In this document: piece after piece, positions 43,911-55,811 of the stretch
Layout of the letters: each line of letters opens with the position of its first letter
Numbering within the stretch: the stretch's first letter is position 1
Source of the DNA: Pseudopithomyces maydicus
Lineage: Eukaryota > Ascomycota > Dothideomycetes > Pleosporales > Didymosphaeriaceae
Direction: 5' to 3'
DNA: 64,000 nt
Assembly: GCA_026873275.1 (NCBI GenBank)
Contig: JANTUC010000002.1
Coordinates: forward strand, 558,001-622,000
Position numbers and translations under genes: made by a program
Notes under the pieces: model-generated
Databases searched by the model: none
Seen by the model: the letters and a program-made list of their open reading frames with translations, nothing else
What the model was told of the DNA's origin: nothing

Positions 43911-46269
43911 TTACATGACAAGCTTCTTCGTCTTGACGATGAACGGGCTGGGCATATCGTCGCACTCCTCGGGGTTCCAGACGACCGCAGGCTTCAGCTC
44001 TCTGGTCTGGAATGCGCTCCTCGTCTTCGCGGGGCTCTTAGTCCCCGTCCGCAGACCGCGCTTTCCTTCATCCTCGCTCATGGCTTGAGGGATTCCACGT
44101 GCCTGCTGTAGCTCTACGAGCGTACGTCCAAGTGGGCGCGCGCCTGTTGTCGGAGTCTTCTTCTTCAGGAGGCCAGTGTTATCGGCAGGTCGTGTCGTTC
44201 TACGCGCAGGACTGCTGACATCTGGCTTTGGTCGAACGCGGGCAGGCGAGGTAGCTACAATGGGGACCGTGGAATGCGGACGCGACTTCGGCGCGAGTGA
44301 GGGTGCCGTGGCAAGACGTGCGGTGGGTTTCGGCTTCTGGGCAATGGCAAGAAGTTTGAAAGGGTCTTCGTTGGTGCGGCGGCCTCCTGAGCCGCTCCGT
44401 GAACGAGTTGGCGATGGGAGCACAGGGATATCATCCTCGTCGAGATCGGCGTTCCAATCTTCATCTGTAGGTGATGGTGGCACTTCACCTTCCCATCTCT
44501 TCGCGGCTTCTTTGGCGGCGGCAAAAATGTTCTTGCTTGATTGCCTTTCACGTCGAGGAGAAAGCGAGAGGCTGCTCACTGCGAGGGAAGCTGGGGCTGG
44601 AGAGGGCTCGCCCATCTGGACGTCCATGGGCGAGGGTGGTGGTTGGGATACGGGCCCTGCCATCGTCCTAGCACGGGTGAGAGGTGCGCGCGCTCGCTTC
44701 TTGGGCAGTGAGTTCGTTGTCTTCATGGCGCCCTGTTAATGTGTCAGCAAAACGATAAAAAAGCAAAGAACGAAACTGCGTACGTTCTGAACAGTAATGT
44801 CGTCGATCGAATCATCGATAGATAGTGAAGAAATGTCTGTTCCGCTAGCCCAATCCGAATAATTCGTGCCTATGGTGCTGGTTGAACCGTTGATGATAAC
44901 GGAGTCGCCTTCTGTGGGGAACAACACACTATGCTCGGCGGGTTGTGTAGGTGTATTCGAGCGAGGAGCAAGTCTCGGCGATGTGCTCGGGCGAGCTGGG
45001 TACTTCTTCAGTGCCCTCTCTACCTGTGCCTTGACCTCGGCCTCAAAGGTGTCCTGCAGCTTCTTGAACTCTATCTGGTACCTCCGTTCAACCTCATATT
45101 TGACGCGTTTTTCGATTTCCAATTGTGCCTTAACTTCCCACTCCCGTCGGAGCTGGTCATTAATGTCTTTACGCATGTTGATGACCTTGGTATCGAAGGC
45201 CTTTTCTCTTTGTATTAGCTTTGTCTCCTGGTCCTTTAGCTCCTGGCTGATCTTGACAACTTCCTGTTCCTTGCGCATCAGCTTCACGATTGGCAAGTTC
45301 AGCAGCTGCGCAGTATCTGGTCGGTTTGAAGGGGAAACCTGCAAGCACGAGGCAATGACCTTTACCAGATCTGGGGAGTAGACGGACGGAATGGCTGGGT
45401 ATCGTCCCGCGCGGATTTTCTGGATGAGCTCGAGGTGGGTTCTCGCGTTGAAAGGCGGCTGCTTCGCACACATCTCGTATATGATACATCCAAGCGCCCA
45501 AATATCCGAGTGTGGGCCGTATTGTTCTGCTTTGCATATCTCCGGTGACATGTAGAAAGGTGTTCCCACATACGTGGACGCGAAATCGTGCGATTGGAGA
45601 ATCTTGGAGAGACCGAAGTCACCGAGCTTGACGGAGTTGTCGTGGTCGAGGAAGACTGGATGGATAATCAGTAAGATAGCTTTCTGGAGGGCCGAGCGAT
45701 GACTTGCTGTTTTCTGGCTTCAAGTCGCGGTGCAGAATCATGGGCCTGCCGCGATCCCGCACTGGCTTTGCATCACCGCCCAGGCCCATAACATTCTGTC
45801 CTGCAGGTGGCGGGTCCTGCCCGTAGTGGCATCGGTAGAGAGCATTCACGATCTGGCTGAAGATGGACCAGACGAACTGCTCGTCGGCGAGTTGGTTCTT
45901 GTTCTTGAGGTTCTGGATGACGCGACCGAGGTCGCCGTTGCCGCAGTACTCCATGTACAGGTGCAGGTCCTGCGAGGCCTTCAGGTGCTCGCGCTCGTAG
46001 TAGCGGACAATGTTTGGGTGTACGAGCTCCTTGAGGATGGACAGCTCGGCCTGCAGCTGTTCCTTCTCCTTCTGCGACATCTTGGAGTAGGAGATCTCTT
46101 TGCGACACAGGATGTAGCCGTCGTTCCTGCGCTTCACCTTACGGATGATTCCAAATGAGCCATGGCCTGCGACGCGTCGGTAAGCAGACCGTGGGTGGAG
46201 GAGGCGCTGTGCAACCGTACCAATCTTCTCGAGAACCTCGTACTTGTCATCGTTCTTGTCGTCGGGCAT
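43911..46269 (-). CDS. nimA: NIMA-family mitotic Ser/Thr kinase
   Basis: G2/M kinase of the NIMA/Nek family. Exons 46269-46221, 46166-45708, 45655-44784 and 44732-43911; phases agree and give 733 residues. Exon 1 ends in the glycine loop, completed as IGHGSFGIIRKV. LCRKEISY carries the Lys, MILHRDLKPEN the catalytic loop, VKLGDFGLSK the DFG and GTPFYMSPE the activation segment. After the kinase domain comes a long coiled coil (RREWEVKAQLEIEKRVKYE). The basic Ser/Pro-rich tail is typical of NIMA (SP/TP sites, TTRPADNTGLLKKKTPTTG). The second intron has a GC donor (A|GCAAGT at 45707) and is required to make ENIFLD. Divergent from the ankyrin/BTB gene. Confidence 0.95.
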
Positions 46270-46657
46270 GATGGATAATGTGTATGCTATGTCATCAATT
46301 GATGCAGCGAGGGTAGTGGTATTGTGGTGAGGCTGTTGGTTAGTAGGATGCAGCCGGAGGCAGGAGGGAGCATGCAGGCTATTGAATAATCGGGCGGCCG
46401 GCCAAGGTGTTTCTTCGGGTTGTTAGTCTCGCCTGTTTACGGCCGTCGCTACTGGCAACCAACCGCGCTCGGGCCGCCCCAGGCAGCCAACGTCACGGGC
46501 CGGAGTCGCATCAGAGAGATCTAATCTAATCGAATCTAATCTTATCTGCCCTCGTCTGATCTTATCGCATCTAATCGCCGACGCCACCATCGCATCACAT
46601 TGCGTCCGAGTCGCAGCATGCAGGCTCGCCGCACTTTTCCCCCGCGTCGCCACAACC
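46270..46657. promoter_or_regulatory. Bidirectional promoter of nimA and the ankyrin/BTB gene
   Basis: 388 bases separate the two start codons. 46517-46576 holds repeated TCTAATC/TCGAATC units and two CTTATC elements (46541 and 46561), which read as GATAAG on the other strand and match the GATA-factor consensus. Position and symmetry suggest a shared promoter; factor binding is inference. Confidence 0.45.
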
Positions 46658-48650
46658 ATGGATACGAAGAAGAAGTTCGACATCCAAAAGGCCCTGGCCA
46701 CCGAGAACCAGGCCGTCTCCTCGGGCGCCCTGAAGGAGGACAATCCGCTCGACACCACCGAGACCTTCCGCCAGTTCTGCGAGGCATGTCGGCGGGGCGA
46801 TCTGAAGGTCTGCCAGGAGATGATCCAGGCGGGCGTTAACGTGAACGCGCGGGACAGGCACGACTACACGCCCCTGATTCTGGTACGCACCCGTGCTCCT
46901 CCCCACCTGGACCCCAGTAACCGTTTCTCATAAGGCTAGTCTCTGTGGCCACTACGAGGTCATCCAGCTGCTGCTGGAGAATGGCGCACTGTGCGAGCGA
47001 GACACCTTCCAGGGCGAGCGATGTCTGTACAACGCCCTCAACGACCGGATACGCAACCTGCTGCTCTCCTACGACTACGCCAAATCCTCGAACCCCCTGC
47101 AGCCTCTCGCCGCCCACATCACCTCCCTCCTCGCCCGTCCGGAACCGAAGACTGCCGACATAACAATCACCACATACGATGACACCTTCAATCTGCACAA
47201 GTTCCTGCTTGCCGCACGTTCACCCTACTTTGCAAGGAAGCTCAGCGCCGCACCCAACACCGCAACGTGGAAATTGCCGGACAAGATACCCACACAGTCA
47301 TTGGCGGTTGCCATGCAATACCTGTATTTCTCCGAGGTGTCTATGCGAAGGGTGGTCCATGGACTGAACGAAGAAGAGGAGATTCATGTTCTCAGCGGCA
47401 TCGACAAGATCGGTCGACAATTGGAAATGGACCGTTTGTTCGAAGACATCACCGAAGTGTCAGATCGGCGGTTGCTGCGCCAGAAACGGGCTGAGGAATT
47501 AGATCGGGGCCGCGATCAGCTTGAATCTTGGTTCAAAGAAAATGTGTTGAGGAATAAGATGGAGGTTGATACAGCTAAAGTTGAGGACCTGAAGTGGGAT
47601 CGCGACAACTCGATATATGCCGATATTCTCCTCAGAGCCGACGACGATGATGAAGAAGAGGAATACGAATCAGAGGATGCAGGTGCATCCTCTGGCTCAT
47701 CCAAATCTTCTACCCCACCTGCAAGCAACGTTCTAGGAATTCCTCTTCAATCGCAATCGCAATCGCAATCTCACTCACCGTCGAATTCCAGGAAATCCCG
47801 CAAGTCCACCATATACCCTGCGCACAAGGCCATGCTCCTCCGTTCCGAATACTTCTCTACCATGCTTACCTCGCCTTTCCGCGAAGCCCAACAAACGCCT
47901 TATCTCCAAATAGTCACTCTTGACTGCTCCCCTAAAGTTCTGGAAACCATCCTCACGTTTCTGTACACTGAGCGGTCCGACTTTGGCCTCGATATCGCCA
48001 TCGATGTGCTCTTCACTGCTGATCAGCTGTTCATCGAGAAACTCAAGCAGCGCGCGGCACTCATCATCTCAACTTTGGGCAACGGCAACTCATCCACGGT
48101 GGAATCGGAGAACCCAAGGGGCGAGACGGATAAAGACGAGGTGATAGATATTTACGAGGTCATCCGCGCAGGTTGGGATACTAGAGTTCAGAGACTAGAA
48201 GAATTTGGCGCCCGGTATATCGCATACCGACTAGAGCGCTACATCGACACTCCCGAGTTCGCTGAAATCGTGCAAGAATCTGCGCGCAGAGTCAAAGCGC
48301 GTCAGGAGACCGATACGGTTGAGCTAGTCGACGATATCCGCTACTATCTCTCCGACCGATTCCGTCTGCGCTTCGAGGACAGCGGTTTGGACGAAATGAT
48401 GGAGCAGAACACCGCCGCCGACGCCGATGCGATTGCGGAGGCCATGGAAGATTTAGGTGTTAAAGATGAGGGTAGAGAGGGAGGCGGAGATGTATTCCAG
48501 AAAGAGGTTGAAGAACAGTTTGCCGTTGGAGCGATACGGACGCTGGATGGAGAGATCGCAGGTGATGAGTTTGCGCAGGATGCGGTCAACTACCAGATTC
48601 TGCTGGGCAAGATTGACCACTTGCTCGAGAACTTGAATCTGGATGCTTAG
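46658..48650 (+). CDS. Ankyrin repeat and double BTB/POZ protein
   Basis: Exons 46658-46882 and 46935-48650 (donor GTACGC, acceptor TAAG), 646 residues. Ankyrin repeats at the N-terminus (FCEACRRGDLKVCQEMIQAG, ARDRHDYTPLILASLCGHYE across the splice). BTB 1 starts near 160 (ADITITTYDDTFNLHKFLLA, SPYFARKLS). An acidic and then SQ-repeat linker (DDDDEEEEYESED, SQSQSQSQS) splits BTB 2, whose second half is IYPAHKAMLLRSEYFSTML. The C-terminal helical region resembles a BACK-like segment. The layout matches ABTB1 and fission yeast Btb3, likely adaptors for Cul3 ubiquitin ligases (family knowledge). Confidence 0.88.
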
Positions 48651-49388
48651 ATGAACTCCAGACGACGATATAAATAGGTCACATAGACTTAGGCAAACAT
48701 GTGCATATAGAGAGTGGATTGCTATATCTATATATATTGTTTGTTGATGTAGGAGTTGTCAGTACTGTAGCTATCTACATGATAATGAAGTATCCTTGTG
48801 AACAAACGCTTGTACAAAATCTCGATATTTATTTAATATAATCAAGGCATGATGGTATATTTTGTCTCTCTGCAACAAGTCTAGAAAGGTGAGTACCTGG
48901 CAGTAGTACCTAGGTAGCCCAGGGCTCGCTTAATGTGCCTCTTTCGGTAAGCGTGCCGGATCAGCATCTAGACCCCAATTGATTGGTTGACTGTTGCTGT
49001 CTCACTGTCATGTCCATGTCAAAAGTGTGGTCTATCCTTCTTTCCGAAGGCGAATCCAGACTAACGAAAGACGCATACCAATGCCGACCCCTTACCCGAT
49101 ATCAGCATGTTCCGTTGTTTGCCGGTCCAGCATGTCGAAATTGTAATGATTGCGGTGCGAAAGCCGGAGCTACCCCGCCTCGGTTGTGACATCATCCATT
49201 GAAGTACAGCAACATCTGCCCCACTTGCCAGGGGAGCTCAAGGAAGCTGCCCGTGACAAACAATGCGCGTATTTCTTCCTGTCCTCCATTGCCGAAGCGC
49301 ACAATCCTTGCTCTCTCATCCTATACGAGTCTCAACTGTACCCAAATTACTGCCAAAACCATCATTTGTACTTCGACATATTGCAAAA
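48651..49388. other. Intergenic region
   Basis: AT-rich 3' flank of the BTB gene (48660-48860), then about 500 bases of unremarkable sequence containing the promoter of the dienelactone hydrolase gene. No feature recognised. Confidence 0.45.
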
Positions 49389-50362
49389 ATGTCTTCTATG
49401 GAGTCCACGCAGTCCCAGGCTTGTATGTACCCAGCCAGGGAACCCCGTGAACATGTTAACATAATCTAGGCTGCAACACACCTGCTGTAGTGAGTAAAGG
49501 CTACCAGCCAAAAGGAGAATATATCGATGTCCAGGGCATGAAAACATGTATGTATTTTCTACCTCGATAGCCGCATTGGCGAGCCTAAAGGACAGCACTC
49601 ATAGTTTTCAGACGCAACTGGACCTAAAGATGCAAAGCAAGGCATCTTGTAAGTCAAACATTACCGAAACAAACAACGTATTCTAATCTGATCGATCAGG
49701 ATTATTTACGACATCTTCGGCTTCTTCAACCAAACAATCCAGGGCGCTGATATCCTCGCCTACACCGACAAGGAACACTCTTACCAAGTGTTCATGCCCG
49801 ACTTCTTCGACGGAAAGCCCGCCGACATTTCCTGGTACCCGCCTGGTGATGACAAAGACAAGCAGGCTAAGCTCGGCGAATTCTTCAAGACGCAGGGCGC
49901 CCCACCTAAGACGCTTGAGCGCATCCCCAAGGTCATCGAGGAGCTGAAGAAGAGCAAGGGCGTTGAGAAGTGGGCCATTCTTGGCTTCTGCTGGGGCGGC
50001 AAGATCGTCAACTTGAGCAGCCAAGAGGGCTCGCTGTTCAAGGTTGCAGGAGCAGCGCATCCGGCTATGGTGGCAGCCGACGACGCGAAAGCAACGACGA
50101 TCCCTTATATTATGCTTCCCAGCGGGGAGGAACCAAAGGAGGATGTGGAGGAGTGGCAGAAGAACATCAAGACGCCAAATGTTGTGGAGTGGTTTCCGGA
50201 TCAGGTACAGGGCTTGAGAATAATAGTGTAGAATTTTGGGCTAACGATGAATAGGTACACGGATGGATGGCAGCTAGAGGTAACATTGAGGATGAAAACG
50301 TCAAGAAAGCGTATGAGAAGGGATACAAGTTGGTTCTGGACTTCTTCCACAAGCACATGTGA
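49389..50362 (+). CDS. Dienelactone hydrolase family protein
   Basis: Alpha/beta hydrolase, 253 residues in five exons: 49389-49422, 49470-49547, 49612-49648, 49700-50204 and 50255-50362. All phases match. The start is MSSMESTQSQACCNTPAVVS, the usual CCNTP entry of fungal members. IIYDIFGFFNQTIQGADI and VFMPDFFDGKPADISWYP are family motifs. The nucleophile Cys sits in LGFCWGGKIV, and the His in VHGWMAARG, created by the last splice. Members cleave dienelactones and related esters or lactones in aromatic breakdown; the actual substrate is unknown. No signal peptide, so probably cytosolic. Confidence 0.92.
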
Positions 50363-50633
50363 GTGGTAGTGTAGTCCGACTTAAGAAAAATATGGCACTG
50401 AGGCGTTTAGGATCTCAAACGCCAAGCTCTAGAAGCTGCAGATCTTTGTAGTCTAATAAATATATTATAAAGTAATCTGGAAACGATTTCAATTTACCTA
50501 ATAACCTTTCCTAGCTTATGAAATAAATTGTGGTAATTCCTACACCACACAAGGGACAACCCACATCCATCCCAATTGACCAATCGATTTTCCATTGTCA
50601 TTCGCTGCTTGCACCACCTGCAACCACCATCTG

Positions 50634-51761
50634 CTAGATCCCTCTATTCAACACCGTGACCAACCCAGCTCCCACCCCAACTCCTACCACAAGACATATA
50701 AGCTTCCACGCCAACTCCTTGCGCTTGTCGCTGCGCTCTTGCTCCATGGCCAATTGGGCATAAATCATCGCCCTTACCATCGCAGCCTTTACCTTGTCAT
50801 CGTCTAGCAGATCTATATCGTTCGATCTACATGCGCCATTTCCATGAGACAAGCCGAGACAATAAGCGGATATGGGCGCGCCGTTGGGGTTGAAGGATTG
50901 GGGCATACCTTGGGAGACCCGTGGAGCGAACGGTGACATGTTAGTAGCAGCGGTTGTTGCATTGTGGTTCGGAGCGGGGGACATGCGGTCGACACAGTAG
51001 GCAGACATGGGCGCGCCGTTGGGATTGACGGGGCGGGGCCAATTCTGAGAATTCTGTGGCGCGGGGTGTAGCATGCTGGTATGAGAGCCGGAGGAATATG
51101 CGCGTGCTGAATCATGGGTCTGGGCGCGGTACGTCCGGTCGACGCAATAGGCGGATATGGGGGCACCGTTGGCATTGACGGGGCGGGGCCAACCTTGATG
51201 GGTCTGTGGAACGGAGCGTTGCATGTTAGCGGTATGATTGGGGGGATGTGCGTATGCTGGTCCCTGGGGACCGAAGTGGAGCCCTTGAAGCTTTTCGACA
51301 ACATTGTTCATTGCAGAACCGGGGAGATTTGTATGTGCTGGTCCATGGGTGGGGAGGTGGAGCCCCTGAAGCTTTTCGACAACATTGCTCATTGCAGAAT
51401 TGGGGGAATCTGTGTGTACTAACTCATGGGTGGGGAGGTGGAACCCCTGGAACTGGTTGAGTACATCCTCCATGGTAGACTCCGCGGAATCTGTATGTGC
51501 TGGTCGATGGGTGGGGAGGTGGAACCCCTGAAGTTGTTCGAGATCATTGTTTATTGCAGAATCGAGGGAATCTGCGTGTTCTGGCTCTTGTTCCGGAATC
51601 TGGATTCTCAGGAGCCCTTCAATGAGCTCGTCCAGTGCGGAAGGCATGTTGCTGTTTGTGGACGTGTTGGTTTGAAAAACTGGTTGAGATGGATATAAGA
51701 TCGAGGTGGTATGGTTATTGCGGTGAGTGCAGTGAGTATTGATCGAGCGGTGCAGAGCCAT
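50634..51761 (-). CDS. Two-family tandem-repeat protein with C-terminal membrane anchor
   Basis: 375 residues, single exon, ATG at 51761 (a second candidate start is MPSALDELIEGLL at 51647). The N-terminal half has about five units of some 31 residues ending in a block such as LQGFHLPTHGPAHT. The C-terminal half has three units of some 48 residues, each with PNGAPISAYCVDR or a close variant after WPRPVN. The protein ends in charged sequence and one hydrophobic helix (LAWKLICLVVGVGVGAGLV), typical of a tail anchor. No signal peptide. I know no homologue. The opposite strand also has open frames, as expected for periodic DNA. Confidence 0.65.
   Translation of the reverse strand: MALHRSINTHCTHRNNHTTSILYPSQPVFQTNTSTNSNMPSALDELIEGLLRIQIPEQEPEHADSLDSAINNDLEQLQGFHLPTHRPAHTDSAESTMEDVLNQFQGFHLPTHELVHTDSPNSAMSNVVEKLQGLHLPTHGPAHTNLPGSAMNNVVEKLQGLHFGPQGPAYAHPPNHTANMQRSVPQTHQGWPRPVNANGAPISAYCVDRTYRAQTHDSARAYSSGSHTSMLHPAPQNSQNWPRPVNPNGAPMSAYCVDRMSPAPNHNATTAATNMSPFAPRVSQGMPQSFNPNGAPISAYCLGLSHGNGACRSNDIDLLDDDKVKAAMVRAMIYAQLAMEQERSDKRKELAWKLICLVVGVGVGAGLVTVLNRGI
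51240..51650. repeat. Tandem minisatellite, units of about 93 bp
   Basis: Four to five diverged copies of a roughly 93-bp unit recur around TGGGTGGGGAGGTGGA (for example near 51350, 51430 and 51510). They encode the N-terminal repeats of the tail-anchored protein. Copies differ by scattered substitutions, more than expected for a very recent expansion. Confidence 0.75.
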
Positions 51762-53904
51762 TTATAGTGGGATTGGAGGACGTAGCTCTATTAAGAGTTT
51801 GAAAATAGGGACAAAGTGTGCATCACAATGCCCCTTGGAAGTGGAAATAGGGAGATTTTTCAACCGTAGATGTTTTCACCTGAGTGGTACTTACCAATTG
51901 TTTATCCATAATGTTAAGGCAATTCCCATGAGCAATGTTGACCCAAGCCTATTCTATAGAGGCGGTTTTCATGCCTTGTTGCACATCCTCATCATTTATG
52001 GAGAATATGCGGACTTTGTCATTTCGATTGGGTTTCAATACGTACGAACCGAGGGTTAATATCAGGGTAATCTATCGACAGTATGAAGCAGCCGCAAGAA
52101 GTGGATGTAGATGATGGATGAATTGTTAAAACACAACATTACATGATATTTTCGTAAAGAAGTATTGTTAGAGATAAGATCAATATTTCTAGCTCTGAAA
52201 AGTATCTGCATACCGAACTGTAGTTAGTCACGGGACCTATTCACTATTAGTCGTGTTAGGGCTTCGGATAATGAAGCTGCTGACAGCTTACTGATAAGGT
52301 CAACTTCAGCAATCTCTGTAAACGATAGAAAGTAAAAGCGAGTTCTACTACGATTGATATATCGGAACTATTCGAGACGATCTGAGATATCCTTATCAAA
52401 CTCTTATGGTGGCGTTAACAATGAACAGCCGTAACAACGACTGTGAAGCTGGAGATCTGTGGCGAAAGCAGCCGTTATACCGTCACACAACATCTAACTC
52501 ACAGACGTTCCACCCTCTTCTTTACATAGTATTCAAGTCTCGATAGACATCCGAACGTCTTTGCCAAGGTATGGAAGATGGTAGTGCGACACAACCCTTC
52601 ATGGTGCGGCCCGCCGTCCTTTCACTTTGAGAGGGACCAAGCGAGGACTGCCACCACAGCGACAAACCCAATCAGCATAGTAGCTGCCGTCTCTGTTGAA
52701 TATGGTTGTTGAAGTTGATGAGACGTGGTTCGTACATTTGTGCCGCGATGCTTCTTGCGCTCCTGTGCTCGAGCTTGACGGCCGGCTATGCCTCGCGCCA
52801 TGGTCTAAAACATGTGAGATCAAATTAAGGAACTTTTTCAAGAACTTACAAGGGCCTTCTATATCCTGAAGTCTACAAGAAATTCTTTTTCGACTGGTTT
52901 GGAGGTGCGTGCTCAACTATAATAAGCACGGTATGCTGAGACGCGATGCGAGTACCAAGTTAGGAAAGTAGGAAGCCGGCAATCGTCCCGAGACAGCTAA
53001 AAGTTATGTTGCATGGGTTTTGGGCGCTGTGTGGTTTGAGTGGTATGTGTACCATGACCAAGACACTGATTCGTCACCTACCAAAACGGCGCGCACGCTC
53101 AACATACCTAAAATGTTGCACGTGACACCCCAACGACCTCGGGAGGTGCAACTGTTGCGACCATTAATAATTTATAAGTGTACAATGATGCGTGGTTGAT
53201 CCATACGAATGCCACTCCCAACTCTTGAATTTCATACAGCCGCTGCCGATTTTGTTGATCGGTCGTACCTAATGTGCATATGCATGTACCCAATCGTTCG
53301 GGTTTTATCGGGGTAGATAAGGTAAGCCTCACCTGCGTATTTTGCCTGCGAGCAACGCTTTGCACTAAACCACTTATTTGTTCAGGTTTTCTATGCTTAC
53401 CACAGGAGCAAGTCTTGGGTTCGGGTCAGTATCACCTAGTAGCTAAGTATGCATGTGCGATATTTTCCATTGCATGGTGATAAATCTCGTAATGTGCATG
53501 CAAGTCCATTACACCGCGGTTACTGACATACTAACACAAGCATCCTATCGCACTTTGTACGGAGTCAATCAACGAAGTCATCACATTCAGTCACTAATAC
53601 TCGATTGCCTGAGTATGATATGGCCTGGTGTTATTACGTCGTATGATGTGAAAGCTCATTCACTAAAATTGATGGAAGAAGAGACTTCACTCAATGATAC
53701 GGCTGAAAAAGGCTCTGAAATCTATTACCTATGCGAGTATGAAAGAATATACAACGATGATTTTTCATGGTTGTCTTGTCAGACGAATCATCCATCTAGA
53801 GCGAGTAAGATCCACATAGTTATTGGCCCTGTTTTTCTAAAGCACTACATTGTCCACTCAATCAACATACCAACACTTCGAACTGGGTGACTATGATTCA
53901 ATCT
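51762..53904. other. AT-rich region without a recognised gene
   Basis: About 2.1 kb, AT-rich, separating the repeat protein from the RiPP-like cluster. An ORF at 53453-53890 (+, 145 residues) shows no motif and lacks a convincing leader. Another at 52599-52916 (-) ends in a CRCGG run but is otherwise featureless. Neither is called as a gene. Confidence 0.45.
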
Positions 53905-55052
53905 CTACATATCGCCCTCTTTGTGTGTGGCATGAGTGGGGAACTTGTCATAATCCAACTTTTTTGCTCCAGGCGTGTACCCAATACGATTTTCGATGAC
54001 GGTATTTTTTCCATTGGGAACAACAGGTCCTGGACGAATCTTATTAGTATGTATATTGAATTTTAGAACTGGGGAGCTAACCAAACTTAGGATGGACGAA
54101 TACCCCAGGCACAAATGGGTCAACTTTGTATTTCTCCAAGCCTTCAGTGATACGATCCCAGTTTACACATTCGTGCTCAATACTACGATTGCCTGTAGGT
54201 AGCGGCGTATTGTCAAGCCATCGAAGCGTTAAAGGCGTCTCGTCAGCCTTACACATCACACCCTCGATCACCATCTCCAAACAATGTACTACCAAATGTC
54301 AATATCAGAGTTCTCGAATATGCGTCTGGCATGGTCTATACTCACAGTTATGCTCCAGTTGCAACTCCTTCTCATGCTCCGTCATATTCGGGAAATATCG
54401 CTCGGGAAAGTAACCTGTATATATCCGCTTGAGACAGTGTAGCTGATGCATGAATGCATAGTTGGCAACGTAGTTCCCGTTGGGCAGTTGCAAGCCCTCG
54501 TCTAGACGTCCTAGTTTCTTCATGTACTCGTAGGGTACCTCTGTGAAGAAGTACTGCATGATCTGTTGACCGGTCAGTTGCCTTCTTGGTATTACTTTTC
54601 GGCACTTACTTTCGACCAACGCGCGTCCTGTTCGTCGCTGGGGTATCCCACAAGCCCGTAGTCTTTCATAGACTCCATAAATTTGAACATTTTAGGTTCA
54701 TAGTGTATGTATTCTCTAATCGGTGCTAGAACCTGTTAAGAGATTGCGTGCCAGTAGTTGAATGAAAAAGCGTACAGTCTATGACCGAGGCTCCATGCAG
54801 CCGTTCTTTCTTCCAGAAATCAGAAGTTATCTTTACCGTAATCAGTGTGTAAGGAACGAGAAAAAGCAAAGCCCCGGTTACAGTGAGAAGAATGGACTTT
54901 AAGCTGCGTTTTTGACGTGGGGAAGTTGAAAACCCGCCATTGAAAAAGAGTTCTTCAGACTCGCGATACTCAGTATTGGATCCAGTAGAAGATCCATCCG
55001 GTACTGGAGTATACGTAGTGTTCTTCTCGACTGTAAACATTTTTGCTTGCAT
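53905..55052 (-). CDS. UstYa-like (DUF3328) oxidase, cluster copy 1
   Basis: Member of the UstYa family, which acts on fungal ribosomal peptides, for example in crosslinking and cyclisation. Exons 55052-54776, 54725-54610, 54562-54346, 54288-54082 and 54029-53905; phases agree (313 residues, or 309 from ATG 55040). One TM helix (SILLTVTGALLFLVPYTLI) is followed by the family's KKERLHGASVID and SPIREYIHYEP. Both HxxHC motifs are present: HQLHCLKRI, and HNLHC, which only forms after the third intron is removed. HECVNW and FGPVVPNGKN follow near the end. It points away from the repeat precursor. Type II membrane topology, facing the secretory lumen, is inferred. Confidence 0.9.
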
Positions 55053-55257
55053 GCAGAAAATAAGGTGAACTTCGGAGGACAAAAAAGTTCAACTGAAGGT
55101 GGAGGGGTGTGGTAGACCCCGTCACAGCAGCTCCGGACGTTAGACGAACCTTCCAGTGCCTATGCCGTATCAAGCTTATCCGAGCCTTGCTTTGGCTAAC
55201 AAGGCAAGTTCACAATGCTTGTCGAACATTGAAAATCGATTCGGTAGGCAAGAAATC

Positions 55258-55503
55258 CTACGTTATTTCATCGGTGAAGCCTACGCTAGCTATCTTCGTA
55301 TAACCCGATTCAGCACATTGTAATTCATTCTCTTGATGCCTCGAAAATTTTCCCGAATGAAGCAGGTCCAAGAACTCGTCATACCTCCATGCATCCACCG
55401 GCTGGGGGAGCATGTTGAGGAAGTCCGCGATTGAGCACGACATGCATACGGCAAATGGCCACAAGACCAAAGCTGCAGTAGTGCAGGATCTGCTTGACTG
55501 CAT
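55258..55503 (-). CDS. Possible small secreted protein inside the RiPP-like cluster
   Basis: 81 residues, starting MQSSRSCTTAALVLWPFAVC, which looks like a signal sequence, then a polar part with one Cys (NELQCAESGYTK). It sits between cluster copy 1 of UstYa and the repeat precursor, on the same strand as the former. No homologue or repeat seen. The small size makes chance a real alternative. Confidence 0.35.
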   Translation of the reverse strand: MQSSRSCTTAALVLWPFAVCMSCSIADFLNMLPQPVDAWRYDEFLDLLHSGKFSRHQENELQCAESGYTKIASVGFTDEIT

Positions 55504-55811
55504 CGTCACTTTCGATCAATTGGATCTATGATTCATAGCATGCAAGTCTTATCAATATGCTGCAAGATCCTTCAAGTCCCCAATCTTATCCTTTCAAGGA
55601 AGATCTGTTGCAGCTCTTTGGCAATCCTGCCGGTGGTTGAAGAAACCGAAGCCACCGAGCTTCTCGTCAGCACCTCTGATGCAAAATAATTTAAACAATC
55701 TGCTCGCTGTTCAACAGACATAAAAACATCACATCATTTCCTCGCTGACTGGGTATCTCATCGAATTGAACTTCTTACCAGAAATCAAATCATCTTGGAA
55801 ACTTCTTCAAT

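Noticed and set aside
53453..53890. 145-residue ORF next to the cluster
   Set aside because: No motif, signal peptide or leader; AT-rich surroundings. Kept only as a note in the intergenic entry.
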